A stretch of DNA of 47,102 nt from Rubrivivax sp. (GCA_016790435.1 JAEUPE010000140.1:1-47102), one strand, 5' to 3'. Counted from the stretch's first letter, positions 9,270 to 19,489 are shown. Made by a program: numbers and translations. Notes: generated by a model from the letters alone, not told the origin.

Positions 9270-11951
9270 TTGACCCACGACGAACCAGCCCATCAGCCTG
9301 CAGGCCGGCATGCCGCTGGCGGGGCACCCCGACTGGATGATCAACCGTCAGCGGCGCCTCGGTTCGACACGTTCATCAGCTTCTGTTCCGCGGATCGTTT
9401 GCAGCCATGGTTCGGCCGCAGCATCGACATCGTCGCCGAACTGAAGACGGCGCTCGAGCGATATCGCCATCCCGGAACAGCGCGCCGAATGCGCGTCTGC
9501 ACCTACGACGAGGACTTCGAACTCGGGCTCGAAGTGCGCAAAGTGATTGCGCAGACCATTGCAGGTTCGGCTTCGGTGGTGCTGTTGAGCGGGCGTGGCG
9601 CCGGGACCAGCGCATTCGTGCGCTTCGAGGTAGACACGGCGCGCGAAGTCCTCGGCGAGGACAAGCTGTTGCCGGCCCTCGTTGACAGAGCACCGTACGA
9701 AGCCTTTCCTGACTTGTTCGCCGTCGATGCGCACGGCGCCGACCTGTCCGCAGTCGGCTGCAAGGATGTGAGATCGTGGCGACGACGCGTCGAACTGGAG
9801 GCGGCCAAGATTGCCGCACGCACATGGGATCTTCCGCTGGCGCGCGTGCGGGACCGCTTCGTTCTGGAGCGTCGCCGCGTGCTGCGCCGGCGCGTCGGAT
9901 CGCTCGTCGTTGCGTTTCTCACGCTCTTGACGGCTGCGGCTGCGGGCTACCATCAATTCAGGCAGAGGCAGTTGACGCGCGAACTTGCAGTGCACCAGCG
10001 ATACGCCTCCGAGATGGCGGCCGTGCAGCGCGCGTGGTCGGCGGGCAATGTCGATGTCGTACGTTCCGCCCTTGCCGGCTGGCAGCACCGCAGCGACGGG
10101 CCGGACCCGCGTTCGTTCGACTGGCGCACCTATGCTCTCGTAGCGACGGCCCAGCGAATGGCGCTTCACGGCGACGAGATGACCTCTCTCGCGGCGGCGC
10201 CAGCGGCACCGCTGTTCGCGTTTGCGACGACAAAGGCGCCTGTCGTGATCTGGGACGCCGAGAAGCGGACGCAGCTCGCGGCCTTGCACCCGGCAACCGT
10301 GGGTTCGCGCTCGGTTGTCTTCGAACCCAACGGCCGCTGGCTGGCCGCGGCGACGGCGTCAGGGATTGTTCGATGGGACTTGGAGGCGAGATCCGAGAGG
10401 ATCGTCGCCGCCCCGGGCGGCGACGCGTTCGTGGTGCTCGTTGCTCTGGACGATCGCGTGCTCGCGGTCACCAAGCGCGGTGATCTCTACGGCTTCGACG
10501 GGTCGACGCCGAAGCTTCGCGGACGGGCCGTGTTCAAGGTCAGCGCAGACTTTCGATTGAGTCGGAGCGGCAGCGGGCGATACCTTGTCGGCCTGGGCGC
10601 CGACGAGAAGGTCCAGGTCGTCGACCTCGAGCGCAGATCGCGGCCGTACGTGCGGCAGATCGATGGGCTGCACGCAAGCCACGAGTTCGCGACGCGCGGA
10701 GAAACCGCGATCTTCGCCGCGGGGGAGCGGCTCGCCGTGCTCGATCTCGCCTCGGGTGTCGTTCGAAACACGCCGCGCCTGACCAATGGTCGCAACCTGA
10801 CGGCCGTCGCGGTGTCGACGGACGGCAAGGCAGTCGCGGCCGGTGACCCGGCCAATGGAGGGGTCGTTCTTTGGCATCCGGGCGAAGCTGGCTCCAACCG
10901 CGAGTGGCGCGATGCCGGCGCGTTGAGAGGCTATAAGGGGTGGGTCCGGGCCATCCGCTTTCTGCCGCGCTCGACGCTGCTCGTGGCCGGCTCCGGAGAT
11001 GGGGGGGTCAGGGTGTGGGATGTGGAGAGAGTCGGCAGGCGTGTGTCGCAGAGCCACCAAGCCGACATTGCTTCGCTCGTATTCGTCGATCACACCCACG
11101 ACGTGGTCTCGCTTGACCGAGACGGGCTGCTGCGCCGGTGGGAAGGCCGCACGCTCGCGCAACGTTGGGCGAGGAACGTCGAGAGCGCAAGCAAGGCGCT
11201 GGCGCTGGGCAGGGAGTTGGTCGCAGTGGCCGGCGATGGTGTCGTGCGCTTCTTTCGCTTGGACGACGGCCGGGAAGTGCGCTCAACTCCAGGGTGGGAA
11301 CCCTTGGCGAGTGGTGTCGACGGCGATCTGCTGGCCTTTCAAGGGACCGGGGACGGGGAAGTGATCGTCGAGGGCCCGGCCGGGTCCCGACATTCATTCC
11401 GTGTCGGACCAGGCGGCGGTAGCAGCCCGATCGACATCACGGCCATAGCCTTCGGTCGACGTGGCGACATACTGCTGATCGCCACCGCCGATGGGCATGT
11501 GCGAGGCTACGACCTGCGCCGTCACCTCTTCGTGTGGACCATCGAAGCACACAAACGAGTCATCCACGCGCTTGCGCTCTCCCCCGACGGAACCTCCTTC
11601 GCGACGGCTTCTTCCGACAGAACCGTCAAGCTCTGGCGCACAGTCGATGGCGCAGAGATAGGCACGCTCCAGGCCGACGCCACCACCGTTGGATCACTTG
11701 CCTTCTCGCCCGACGGAAGAACATTGGTCTCAGGTGCTCAGGACGGCGTCATCAGGATGTGGAACGTCCATGCGCGGTTGGAGACGGTCGCGTTCCATGC
11801 CCACGCACGCGACCTTCATCCAGGCGTGACGGCTCTCGCGTTCTCGGGTGACGGTGCCCACCTGGCTTCAGGTGGCGCCATGGGCACCATGATCGTGTGG
11901 GACGCGGACACACGATCGATCATCCCCGAGCTGGCGCCATCCGCAAGGTAG
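9270..11951 (+). CDS. TIR domain - transmembrane - WD40 repeat protein
   Basis: An 893-residue protein in three parts. Residues 32-150 form a TIR-like domain opening with FDTFISFCSADR, then CTYDEDFELG and SASVVLLSGRGAGTSAFVRFE, where Glu120 occupies the place of the catalytic glutamate in NAD-cleaving TIR domains. A basic stretch leads to one membrane helix at about 209-227. Residues 270-890 hold many WD40-type repeats (clear blades end in VKLWR, IRMWN and MIVWD), enough for two propellers. The start is TTG at 9270, the first usual start codon after an upstream in-frame stop; no strong ribosome site is visible. A sensor-effector role, perhaps in cell defence or signalling, is an inference; no STAND ATPase module is seen. 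Confidence 0.8.
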   Translation: MTHDEPAHQPAGRHAAGGAPRLDDQPSAAPRFDTFISFCSADRLQPWFGRSIDIVAELKTALERYRHPGTARRMRVCTYDEDFELGLEVRKVIAQTIAGSASVVLLSGRGAGTSAFVRFEVDTAREVLGEDKLLPALVDRAPYEAFPDLFAVDAHGADLSAVGCKDVRSWRRRVELEAAKIAARTWDLPLARVRDRFVLERRRVLRRRVGSLVVAFLTLLTAAAAGYHQFRQRQLTRELAVHQRYASEMAAVQRAWSAGNVDVVRSALAGWQHRSDGPDPRSFDWRTYALVATAQRMALHGDEMTSLAAAPAAPLFAFATTKAPVVIWDAEKRTQLAALHPATVGSRSVVFEPNGRWLAAATASGIVRWDLEARSERIVAAPGGDAFVVLVALDDRVLAVTKRGDLYGFDGSTPKLRGRAVFKVSADFRLSRSGSGRYLVGLGADEKVQVVDLERRSRPYVRQIDGLHASHEFATRGETAIFAAGERLAVLDLASGVVRNTPRLTNGRNLTAVAVSTDGKAVAAGDPANGGVVLWHPGEAGSNREWRDAGALRGYKGWVRAIRFLPRSTLLVAGSGDGGVRVWDVERVGRRVSQSHQADIASLVFVDHTHDVVSLDRDGLLRRWEGRTLAQRWARNVESASKALALGRELVAVAGDGVVRFFRLDDGREVRSTPGWEPLASGVDGDLLAFQGTGDGEVIVEGPAGSRHSFRVGPGGGSSPIDITAIAFGRRGDILLIATADGHVRGYDLRRHLFVWTIEAHKRVIHALALSPDGTSFATASSDRTVKLWRTVDGAEIGTLQADATTVGSLAFSPDGRTLVSGAQDGVIRMWNVHARLETVAFHAHARDLHPGVTALAFSGDGAHLASGGAMGTMIVWDADTRSIIPELAPSAR

Positions 11952-12299
11952 CCGGAGCACCGGTCTGCGCCTCCAACATGGCTCGATGCACGGCCCTTCA
12001 GAAGTAGTACTGGCACTGCCCGAGTACTGCATTCGGCATGTGGCGGTACTCGCCCCCCGGGGGACTTCGCCGAACCGTTGCGTCGCAGAGCCCTGACTGC
12101 CAGCACGACGGCCCGGGTACGCGCAGATAACCAAAGCGTAATCAATGCGCTCTGGTAGCCGTCAGCGTGCGGCCCCTAGAGTTGGAACGGTACCACGTGC
12201 TTGCCGCAGGCGCGTTCACGGGCCCGGAAGCGGAACTCACCAAGCCCCAACGGGAACTGATCGCGGCACGCGCCGCACTCCACGCGAAGGAACACACCG
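11952..12299 (+). other. Intergenic region before the cupredoxin operon
   Basis: No convincing gene is visible in these 348 bases. The region contains two AGTACT palindromes about 12 bases apart near 12007-12031 and a CCCCCGGGGG block near 12055. It also holds the candidate metal-response box at 12126-12143, listed separately. The promoter for the cupredoxin gene should lie between that box and 12300. Confidence 0.6.
12126..12143 (+). promoter_or_regulatory. Candidate heavy-metal response regulator box 1
   Basis: The sequence GATAACCAAAGCGTAATC fits GATGAC-N6-GTAATC with one mismatch in the half-sites. It lies 156 bases before the cupredoxin start, in the same orientation to its gene as the three other copies in the window. 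The half-site arrangement resembles CusR/CopR-type boxes. Binding is inferred. Confidence 0.5.
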
Positions 12300-12809
12300 A
12301 TGATCTCGAATCGACGCCGCATCGCCGGCATGCTTGCTGCCCTGGCGTTCGCAGCCTCCGCGGCATGGGCCGGCGGAACACACGGCGACAACCCGGTCGG
12401 CGAGCCCGGCCGTACCGAGCAGGTCACCCGGACCATCAACGTCGACATGACGGACAACATGCGCTTCACGCCGGCCGAGATCTCGGTGCAGCAGGGCGAG
12501 ACGGTCCGTTTCGTGGTCCGCAATTCCGGGGCCGTCAAGCACGAACTCGTGCTGGCCACGCCGGCCGAACTGAAGGAGCACTACGCGATGATGATGAAGA
12601 TGCCCGGCATGGAGCACGCCGACGACAACATGGTCACCGTCGCGCCCGGGCAGACCGGCGAAATCATCTGGCGCTTCACGAAAGCCGGCAAGGTGGACTT
12701 CGCCTGTCTGCAGCCAGGCCACTTCGACGCCGGGATGAAGGGCTTGGTGACCGTCGCGCCGAAGGCGGGTAAGCCCGGGGCCGACGGCCACAGCGGCCAC
12801 AAGCACTAA
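12300..12809 (+). CDS. Periplasmic cupredoxin-domain copper protein
   Basis: A 169-residue secreted protein with a signal peptide (residues 1-24, cut near AWA-GG). The type 1 copper ligands are visible as His81 (KHELV), Cys136 (FACLQPGH), His141 and Met146 (AGM). A Met/His-rich loop, MMMKMPGMEH (about 97-106), and a C-terminal HSGHKH tail could bind extra copper. The protein would carry or buffer copper or electrons in the periplasm. It is followed after 86 bases by a CusF-like gene, and a candidate metal-response box lies upstream. A close paralogue is at 22152-22682, and both share the segment TDNMRFTP. Confidence 0.88.
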   Translation: MISNRRRIAGMLAALAFAASAAWAGGTHGDNPVGEPGRTEQVTRTINVDMTDNMRFTPAEISVQQGETVRFVVRNSGAVKHELVLATPAELKEHYAMMMKMPGMEHADDNMVTVAPGQTGEIIWRFTKAGKVDFACLQPGHFDAGMKGLVTVAPKAGKPGADGHSGHKH

Positions 12810-12895
12810 ATGACGATCGTCACACCGCGGGCGATGACGCACTCGAGCGCACCCTCGAGCCCAGAAGTGCCTGCACAAAACTTGGAGAACCCATC

Positions 12896-13261
12896 ATGAG
12901 AACCCTCAAGCCCACTCTCGTTGCCCTGGCCTTCGCCGCTGCGGCACCCTTCGCGATCACCGCCCACGCCCAGGCCCTGGATCACGGCAAGATGGGTGGC
13001 ATGAACATGCCCGGCATGAAGATAGAGGACATGGGCACCTCGCTGACCGCAGGCGAGGTCCGCAAGATCGACAAGGAAGCCAGGAAGATCACCCTGAAGC
13101 ACGGCGACATCAAGAACCTCGACATGCCGGGGATGACGATGGTGTTCCAGGTGAAGGACGCCGCGCTGCTGGACAAGGTCAAGCCCGGCGACAAGGTGAA
13201 GTTCACGGCCGAGAAGGCCGATGGCGCAATCGCCGTCACGTCGATCGAAGTGCTCAAGTGA
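12896..13261 (+). CDS. CusF-like periplasmic copper-binding protein
   Basis: A 121-residue secreted protein with a signal peptide ending near AHA-QA (residue 25), a Met-rich stretch GKMGGMNMPGMKIEDM and a CusF domain. In CusF the Cu(I) site is His36, Trp44, Met47 and Met49; here the matching positions are His69, Met77, Met80 and Met82 (KHG, then LDMPGMTM). The capping tryptophan is thus replaced by methionine. The protein probably hands copper to an efflux or oxidation system. It lies downstream of the cupredoxin, and a perfect 12-base palindrome, TGACGATCGTCA (12811-12822), sits between the two genes. Two paralogues lie at 20960-21247 and 21296-21637. Confidence 0.88.
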   Translation: MRTLKPTLVALAFAAAAPFAITAHAQALDHGKMGGMNMPGMKIEDMGTSLTAGEVRKIDKEARKITLKHGDIKNLDMPGMTMVFQVKDAALLDKVKPGDKVKFTAEKADGAIAVTSIEVLK

Positions 13262-13350
13262 GGCGACTCACACGCCTGCGGAGCAGCCCGAGTCAAGCAA
13301 GCGCGCCGATCGTGGACGCCACGAAACGCGGACCGACGGGAAGCGGCGCC

Positions 13351-13758
13351 TTATTGCTTCTGCAGGGTGTCAATCAGCGGGCACGACAACTTGCCCCGCC
13401 TCATACGGCAGTCGCGAACGAGGGCGGCCAGCGCCGATTCCATTCGACGTAGATCCTTCAGCTTCTGACGTACATCGGCGAGCTTTGCTTCGGCAAGCCT
13501 TCTCGTCTCGTCACAGTGTGTGCCGTCGTCCAGCTTCAGCAAGCCCGCCACCTCGTCGAGGCTGAAGCCAAGGCGCTGTGCAGCCTTCACGAACCGCACC
13601 CGCGCAACGTCCCTCCCCTCGTAGCGCCGAATGCTGCCGTAGGGCTTGTTCGGCTCCGGCAGCAGCGCGCGTCGCTGGTAGAAGCGCACCGTCTCCACGT
13701 TGACCCCGGCCGCCTTGGCGACGGCCCCGATCGTCATGCCCTGCTGATCGCTGTCCAT
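13351..13758 (-). CDS. merR: MerR, mercury-responsive regulator
   Basis: A 135-residue MerR-family regulator that represses and, with Hg(II), activates the divergent mer genes. The winged helix-turn-helix ([20 protein letters not shown]) is at residues 9-28. The three mercury-binding cysteines are Cys82 (THCDE), Cys117 (RDCRM) and Cys126 (LSCPL), at the same numbers as in Tn501 MerR. I chose the ATG at 13758 over the upstream start at 13818 because the longer form would run through the mer operator and its extra 20 residues do not belong to the family. The gene is divergent from merTPA. Confidence 0.95.
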   Translation of the reverse strand: MDSDQQGMTIGAVAKAAGVNVETVRFYQRRALLPEPNKPYGSIRRYEGRDVARVRFVKAAQRLGFSLDEVAGLLKLDDGTHCDETRRLAEAKLADVRQKLKDLRRMESALAALVRDCRMRRGKLSCPLIDTLQKQ

Positions 13759-13763
13759 GCCGC

Positions 13764-13794
13764 TTGACTCCGTACATTGGTACGGAATTAAGCT
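13764..13794 (+). promoter_or_regulatory. mer operator-promoter (PmerT)
   Basis: The -35 box TTGACT (13764-13769) and the -10 box TAAGCT (13789-13794) are separated by 19 bases, the over-long spacer typical of MerR-family promoters. Between them lies the perfect dyad TCCGTAC-ATTG-GTACGGA (13769-13786), which closely matches the Tn501/Tn21 MerR site. It drives merTPA to the right and overlaps the merR promoter region. Confidence 0.95.
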
Positions 13795-13830
13795 TACGTC
13801 ATCGTCTCCCCGAAACACCGAGGAAACTGC

Positions 13831-14181
13831 ATGACGGAATCGCCGACTGGGCGTGGCGCGCTTTTCGCCGGTGGGCTGGCCGCCATCCTGGCGTCCACCT
13901 GCTGCCTGGGCCCGCTCGTATTAGTAGCCTTGGGCTTCAGCGGCGCGTGGATCGGCAACCTCACGGCGCTGGAACCCTACCGCCCGCTATTCATCGGCGC
14001 TGCGCTCGTCGCCATGTACTTCGCTTGGCGGCGCATCTATCGGTCTGCGCAGCAGTGCAAGCCGGGCGAGGTGTGCGCGATCCCGCAGGTGCAGTCCAGC
14101 TACAGGGCCGTCTTCTGGTTCGTGGCCGTGTTGGTGCTGATCGCGCTTTCCTTTCCCTATGTCCTTCCACTGTTCTATTGA
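13831..14181 (+). CDS. merT: MerT, mercuric ion transporter
   Basis: A 116-residue inner membrane protein with three hydrophobic segments. The vicinal pair Cys24-Cys25 (ASTCCLG) is in the first segment and Cys76/Cys82 ([10 protein letters not shown]) are in the cytoplasmic loop, numbered as in Tn501 MerT. It takes Hg(II) from MerP and passes it inward to MerA. It is the first gene behind the mer promoter, starting at ATG 13831, and merP follows after 13 bases. Confidence 0.95.
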   Translation: MTESPTGRGALFAGGLAAILASTCCLGPLVLVALGFSGAWIGNLTALEPYRPLFIGAALVAMYFAWRRIYRSAQQCKPGEVCAIPQVQSSYRAVFWFVAVLVLIALSFPYVLPLFY

Positions 14182-14194
14182 CCAGGAGTGCTCC

Positions 14195-14473
14195 ATGAAG
14201 AAGCTGATCTCGATCGCCGCCCTCGCCGTGTCCGGCGCGGCCGCTGTCCAGGCGGCGCCGCAGACCGTGACGCTGGACGTTTCGGGCATGACCTGCGCGG
14301 CGTGCCCGATCACCGTCAAGAAGGCGATCTCGAAGGTCGACGGCGTGAGCAAGGTCGACGTGAGTTACGAGAAGCGCCACGCCGTCGTGACCTTCGACGA
14401 CGCCAGGGCCAGCGTGCAGAAGCTGACCCGGGCGACCGAAAACGCGGGCTTTCCGTCCACCGTCAAGCGCTGA
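14195..14473 (+). CDS. merP: MerP, periplasmic mercury-binding protein
   Basis: A 92-residue HMA-domain protein with a signal peptide (residues 1-20, cut after VQA-A). The metal motif GMTCAACP has Cys34 and Cys37, equal to Cys14/Cys17 of the mature Tn21-type protein. It binds Hg(II) in the periplasm and delivers it to MerT. The ATG at 14195 is preceded by CCAGGAGTGCTCC; a longer in-frame start at 14159 lies inside merT and would spoil the signal peptide. Confidence 0.95.
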   Translation: MKKLISIAALAVSGAAAVQAAPQTVTLDVSGMTCAACPITVKKAISKVDGVSKVDVSYEKRHAVVTFDDARASVQKLTRATENAGFPSTVKR

Positions 14474-16282
<1,809 letters not shown>

Positions 16283-16598
16283 GAGGTGCGAGGTGTACGT
16301 GAGCGTCGACCTGGAGGCGCAACTAGAGCCAGCCGCCCAAGCGCTCGAACTCGAGCGGCCATGCCGAGGTTTTGCCATGAACGCAACGGGCTCTGACCCT
16401 TCCGGGCCGCACAAACCGCTGCGCGCCTACCTGTGGGCCTTCAGGGCAGGCTCATGACCACTTCATCGGAGCGCCGGTTGGCATGAGTCCGCGCCCGCCC
16501 GTCTCGAAGCAGGCGGGTGAGTGGCATCGATGCCGCGCGGGATCGCTTCGGTGCGGCTCACCTCCCTCTGGCTCGCGCAGGGGCGCATCGCCGGCCCT
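16283..16598 (+). other. Region between merA and the FabI-like gene, no clear gene
   Basis: I see no recognisable gene in these 316 bases. A plus-strand frame running to 16457 overlaps the merA end and has no family features. No merD, merE, transposase or inverted-repeat end was recognised. The region separates plus-strand merA from the minus-strand copper cluster, so it must hold the two convergent transcript ends, but no strong hairpin with a T run is visible. Confidence 0.5.
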
Positions 16599-17378
16599 TC
16601 AGTGGAACACCATGCCTTCGACATGGAAGCCGGCATCGACATGCACCACTTCGCCGGTGATCGCCGAGGCATAGGGGCTGGCCAGCAGCAGCGCCACGCG
16701 CCCGACCTCGCAGCCTTCGACGGTGCGCCGCTGCGGCGACCGCCGAGCCGCCTCGTCAAGCAGTTCGTCGAAGTGCACGATGCCGGACGCCGCGCGCGTG
16801 CGCACCGCACCGGCCGAGATGGCGTTGACACGGATGCCGGCAGGCCCGAGTTCGTGCGCCAGGTAGCGCACCGAGGCCTCGAGCGCCGCCTTCACCGGGC
16901 CCATCACGTTGTAGTGCTCGACGACCTTCTCGGCGCCGTAGTAGCTCACCGTCGTCAAGCTGCCGCCCTCGGTCATCAACGGCTCGGCAAGGCGCGCCAT
17001 GCGGATCAACGAGTGGCAAGACACCAGCATCGCTTCCGCGAAGCCCGCTCCCGAACAGTCGGTCAGACGTCCCTGGAGATCCTCCTTGCGCGCCGATGCG
17101 ATCGAGTGGAAGACGAAGTCCAGCCGCCCCCACCGCTCGCGCAACACAGCGAAGGCCGCCTCGAGCTGCCCGTCCTGCAGCACGTTGCACGGCAGCAGCA
17201 GGGCCTGCACCTCCTCGGCCAGCGGCGCCACGAAGGGCCGGGCTTTCTCGTTGTAGTAGGTCATCGCCAATTCCGCGCCGGCATTGCGGAAGTGCCGGGC
17301 GGCATGCCAGGCGACGCTGTCGGCGTTGGCAACGCCGACCACGAGGCCGCGGCGGCCGGAGAGATCGATGGTTTCCAT
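16599..17378 (-). CDS. FabI-like enoyl-ACP reductase (SDR family)
   Basis: A 259-residue short-chain dehydrogenase of the FabI type. Visible are the divergent nucleotide-binding segment GVANADSVAWH (residues 15-25), the core SIASARKE (92-99) and the catalytic YNVMGPVK with Tyr156 and Lys163; Tyr146 is also present, as in E. coli FabI. I chose ATG 17378, where homology begins, over an upstream start at 17465. It would reduce enoyl-ACP in fatty acid synthesis. Its place at the end of a copper-resistance cluster is unusual; an extra or resistant FabI copy is possible, or it may be a read-through passenger. Confidence 0.8.
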   Translation of the reverse strand: METIDLSGRRGLVVGVANADSVAWHAARHFRNAGAELAMTYYNEKARPFVAPLAEEVQALLLPCNVLQDGQLEAAFAVLRERWGRLDFVFHSIASARKEDLQGRLTDCSGAGFAEAMLVSCHSLIRMARLAEPLMTEGGSLTTVSYYGAEKVVEHYNVMGPVKAALEASVRYLAHELGPAGIRVNAISAGAVRTRAASGIVHFDELLDEAARRSPQRRTVEGCEVGRVALLLASPYASAITGEVVHVDAGFHVEGMVFH

Positions 17379-17424
17379 GCGGTTGTGCAAGGGGTCGTGC
17401 AATCGTTGAAGGGGTGGTTGGGGA

Positions 17425-17661
17425 TTACCGCCGAGATCCGCCCGGCCGATCACCGCCCCCGCCACCCCCGCTGTCGTTGTCCCAGCGGATGACGAGGTAG
17501 AGCAGCATCACGCACAGCGCGAGCAGTCCGTGCTGCCACCAGCCGATGGCGTGGGCGCGGTGCTCTGCGAGCAGGAGGAACAGCGCCACCGCGGCGAAAA
17601 TCCAGAAAATCCATCTGGCCCAGACCCGCGCCGCCGGCCTCAGCTCGTTCGGGACACTCAT
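17425..17661 (-). CDS. Small two-segment membrane protein
   Basis: A 78-residue protein with two hydrophobic stretches (about residues 16-33 and 39-59) and a Gly-rich, basic tail. The pattern LLLAEHRAHAIG after the first helix resembles the neighbouring DUF2933 protein. GGGAGTGCGAG lies before the ATG at 17661, and an in-frame upstream start (17790) would overlap the neighbour. It lies 16 bases after the DUF2933 gene and is probably cotranscribed with it. Function unknown. Confidence 0.6.
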   Translation of the reverse strand: MSVPNELRPAARVWARWIFWIFAAVALFLLLAEHRAHAIGWWQHGLLALCVMLLYLVIRWDNDSGGGGGGDRPGGSRR

Positions 17662-17677
17662 CTCGCACTCCCGGTGT

Positions 17678-18001
17678 TCAATGCTTGTGGCCGACTTGGC
17701 CGCTCGCTGGGGGCTGCTTGGTCGCATCGGACGCGTTGCGATCGGCCGGGCCGCCATCGCCGCCTTGGCCGCTTTGGCCCCCATGGCCACCGTGGCCGGC
17801 GCCGTGCCCGCCGTGGCCGAACAAATGCAGGAGTGGGCAGGCCAGCAGGATCAGGAACGGCAGCAGTTGCCCGATATGGGCGTTGTGGCGGAAGAACAGC
17901 CAGGCCACGGCCGCAGCCAGGCCGAGCCACAACACCCACTGGTTGATCCGGGACCAGTTCAGACCTGGCGGCCGGGTGTCGCGGTGATCGTGCGCATTCA
18001 T
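17678..18001 (-). CDS. DUF2933-family membrane protein
   Basis: A 107-residue protein with two membrane segments (about residues 21-38 and 46-62). It carries the DUF2933 hallmark LLLACPLLHLFGHGGHG, followed by a Gly/His-rich stretch and a terminal GHKH. His-rich tails of this kind also end the cupredoxins and a TolC-neighbour protein in this window, which suggests periplasmic metal contact. DUF2933 genes are commonly seen in heavy-metal clusters; the biochemical role is unknown. Confidence 0.8.
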   Translation of the reverse strand: MNAHDHRDTRPPGLNWSRINQWVLWLGLAAAVAWLFFRHNAHIGQLLPFLILLACPLLHLFGHGGHGAGHGGHGGQSGQGGDGGPADRNASDATKQPPASGQVGHKH

Positions 18002-18040
18002 GTGACGACTCCTCGAGAAGGGTGGCGGCCGGCTGGCGTA

Positions 18041-18328
18041 TCACTGGTTCTTGTGGAACTTCGAGTGGTCGTGGAGCGGCTTGGGCGCCGTCTGGGCCGC
18101 GGAAGCGGAAGCGGCTGGGGCAGCGGGCGGCCGGCACAACACCGACGGTGCGCTCGGCGCATTGCGCTCGGCGCCGTGGTCGTGGCGCCGCATGCTTGGG
18201 CTGCAATTCGTCGGCTGGATAGCTGCGGCGGTCGGCGCCGGCGTGGCAGCGGGAAGGTCCTGCGCGACGACTGCGGCCGAGGAAAGCGCAAGAACTGCTA
18301 ATGATGAGAGGAGAGTGAATGTACGCAT
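18041..18328 (-). CDS. Small secreted protein, Pro/Ala-rich, His-containing tail
   Basis: A 95-residue protein with a signal peptide (MRTFTLLSSLAVLALSSAAVVAQ). The mature part is low-complexity (Pro, Ala, Ser) with CSPSMRRHDHG in the middle and HDHSKFHKNQ at the end. I chose ATG 18328 because the signal peptide starts there. No family is recognised. Position and His content suggest a periplasmic copper-linked role, but that is inference. Confidence 0.6.
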   Translation of the reverse strand: MRTFTLLSSLAVLALSSAAVVAQDLPAATPAPTAAAIQPTNCSPSMRRHDHGAERNAPSAPSVLCRPPAAPAASASAAQTAPKPLHDHSKFHKNQ

Positions 18329-18464
18329 GGCATTGCTCCAGGTGAACAGGTTGAAAGAAGAGGCGAAAACGGCCACCGGTCCGATGCGTGCCCAGCGTGG
18401 GCGCATGACGGCAAACCGGGGCGATGGACGCCACCGCGCTTCCCAGCGCGGGGCGCCGCGGGCG

Positions 18465-18872
18465 CTATAGCGCCAGACGCTGGTAGGCGATACGCAGCGG
18501 GGGACCGCTTCGCCGGTGCGGCGAATCGACTGGCGACCAGCCGCGAGAAGGCGCCCACGACAGTCCAGTCGTCGCGTAGCCCGCGGCGATAACCGGGAAC
18601 GCGGGGTTCGTCGTAGTGTCGTCGGTCAGCTTCAGCTTGGGAGCGCCGATTGATGACTTCTCGCAGAAGTCAAGGCAGTTCGCCTGTCCACGGTCATGGT
18701 CTTCGTCATCGTGATGTGACGAGGCCACCTTGACGACGTCACCGACGGCCGAATGGTGGTGCGTCGACTCGCCGAGCGCACATGCGTGGGCCACCCCCAT
18801 GGCCAAGCCGAACAACCAAACGAGCAGCATCTGGGCTGCCCATCGGCGGAGGTGTCGGCGGTCGCTGAACAT
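18465..18872 (-). CDS. Secreted His/Cys-containing protein of the copper cluster (DUF2946-like)
   Basis: A 135-residue protein with an N-terminal hydrophobic segment (LRRWAAQMLLVWLFGLAMG) and a following ACALGESTHHHS. It also holds SSHHDDEDHDRG and ANCLDFCEKS. His clusters plus a C-x3-C pair resemble the small DUF2946-type proteins found next to copper efflux genes. ATG 18872 was preferred; ATG 18941 would add 23 residues. Function unknown; exposure to the periplasm is likely. Confidence 0.55.
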   Translation of the reverse strand: MFSDRRHLRRWAAQMLLVWLFGLAMGVAHACALGESTHHHSAVGDVVKVASSHHDDEDHDRGQANCLDFCEKSSIGAPKLKLTDDTTTNPAFPVIAAGYATTGLSWAPSRGWSPVDSPHRRSGPPLRIAYQRLAL

Positions 18873-19105
18873 GAAGACGGCGTGTGAAAGGATCTCGCGT
18901 TCGTGCGATTGCAGGATAGAACCTGGCTGCAACGCGTTCATTGATTCGCGTCAACCGCGACTCTGTACCCGACCACGGACTCCGGAGTCTGGCCGCGAGT
19001 CGAAGGCATGCGCGCGCACTGACAAGTCACCAGCTTGGTGCGAGCTGAATCCCAGAAGATCTACCAGTACGGCGCCGGTGCCCCGTCAACTCGAACGGCC
19101 GTTCG

Positions 19106-19489
19106 TCAACGCCGGAGCCTGACGTCGATCCGCACCCGGCTGCTCGACTTGTTGCTCCACATCCAGCAGTAGTCCTCACGGACGGCGACGCGCAAGGTGT
19201 CCTGGCCGGCGCTCACCTGGGCATGTTTGGCCGGGAATTCTGCCGCCTTGCCGACGTGGTAGTGGATGTTGAAGTCCACCGGTGCGGAAGCTTCGAATTC
19301 CCATCGGATGGCGGCACCCGGGTCGAGCTTGCCGCAGACCTCGACGAACTTGCCTGAATCGACGCTGGCACTGTGCACGAATCGCCCATCGGACCCCCAG
19401 GCGATGTCGACGATGTGGCTGGCGGCATCGGCCGGCTGCCCAAGGGCAATGGCAACTGCAGCCGTCAGGGCATACATGTCCTTGTGCAT
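19106..19489 (-). CDS. Secreted GOLD-like beta protein of unknown function
   Basis: A 127-residue protein with a signal peptide (MHKDMYALTAAVAIALGQPADA). The mature part is beta-rich: GKFVEVCGKLDPGAAIRWEF, VDFNIHYHVG, then EDYCWMWSN. This order (core strand, membrane-contact strand, aromatic WMWSN strand) resembles a GOLD/emp24-like fold, but I am not certain. GAGAAGGACCC precedes the ATG at 19489. It lies within the minus-strand copper cluster, behind a small membrane protein gene. Confidence 0.55.
   Translation of the reverse strand: MHKDMYALTAAVAIALGQPADAASHIVDIAWGSDGRFVHSASVDSGKFVEVCGKLDPGAAIRWEFEASAPVDFNIHYHVGKAAEFPAKHAQVSAGQDTLRVAVREDYCWMWSNKSSSRVRIDVRLRR

Noticed and set aside
13759-13818. 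Longer merR start at 13818
   Set aside because: It would place the coding sequence across the mer -35/-10 region and add 20 residues absent from MerR proteins; ATG 13758 gives the family length and cysteine numbering.
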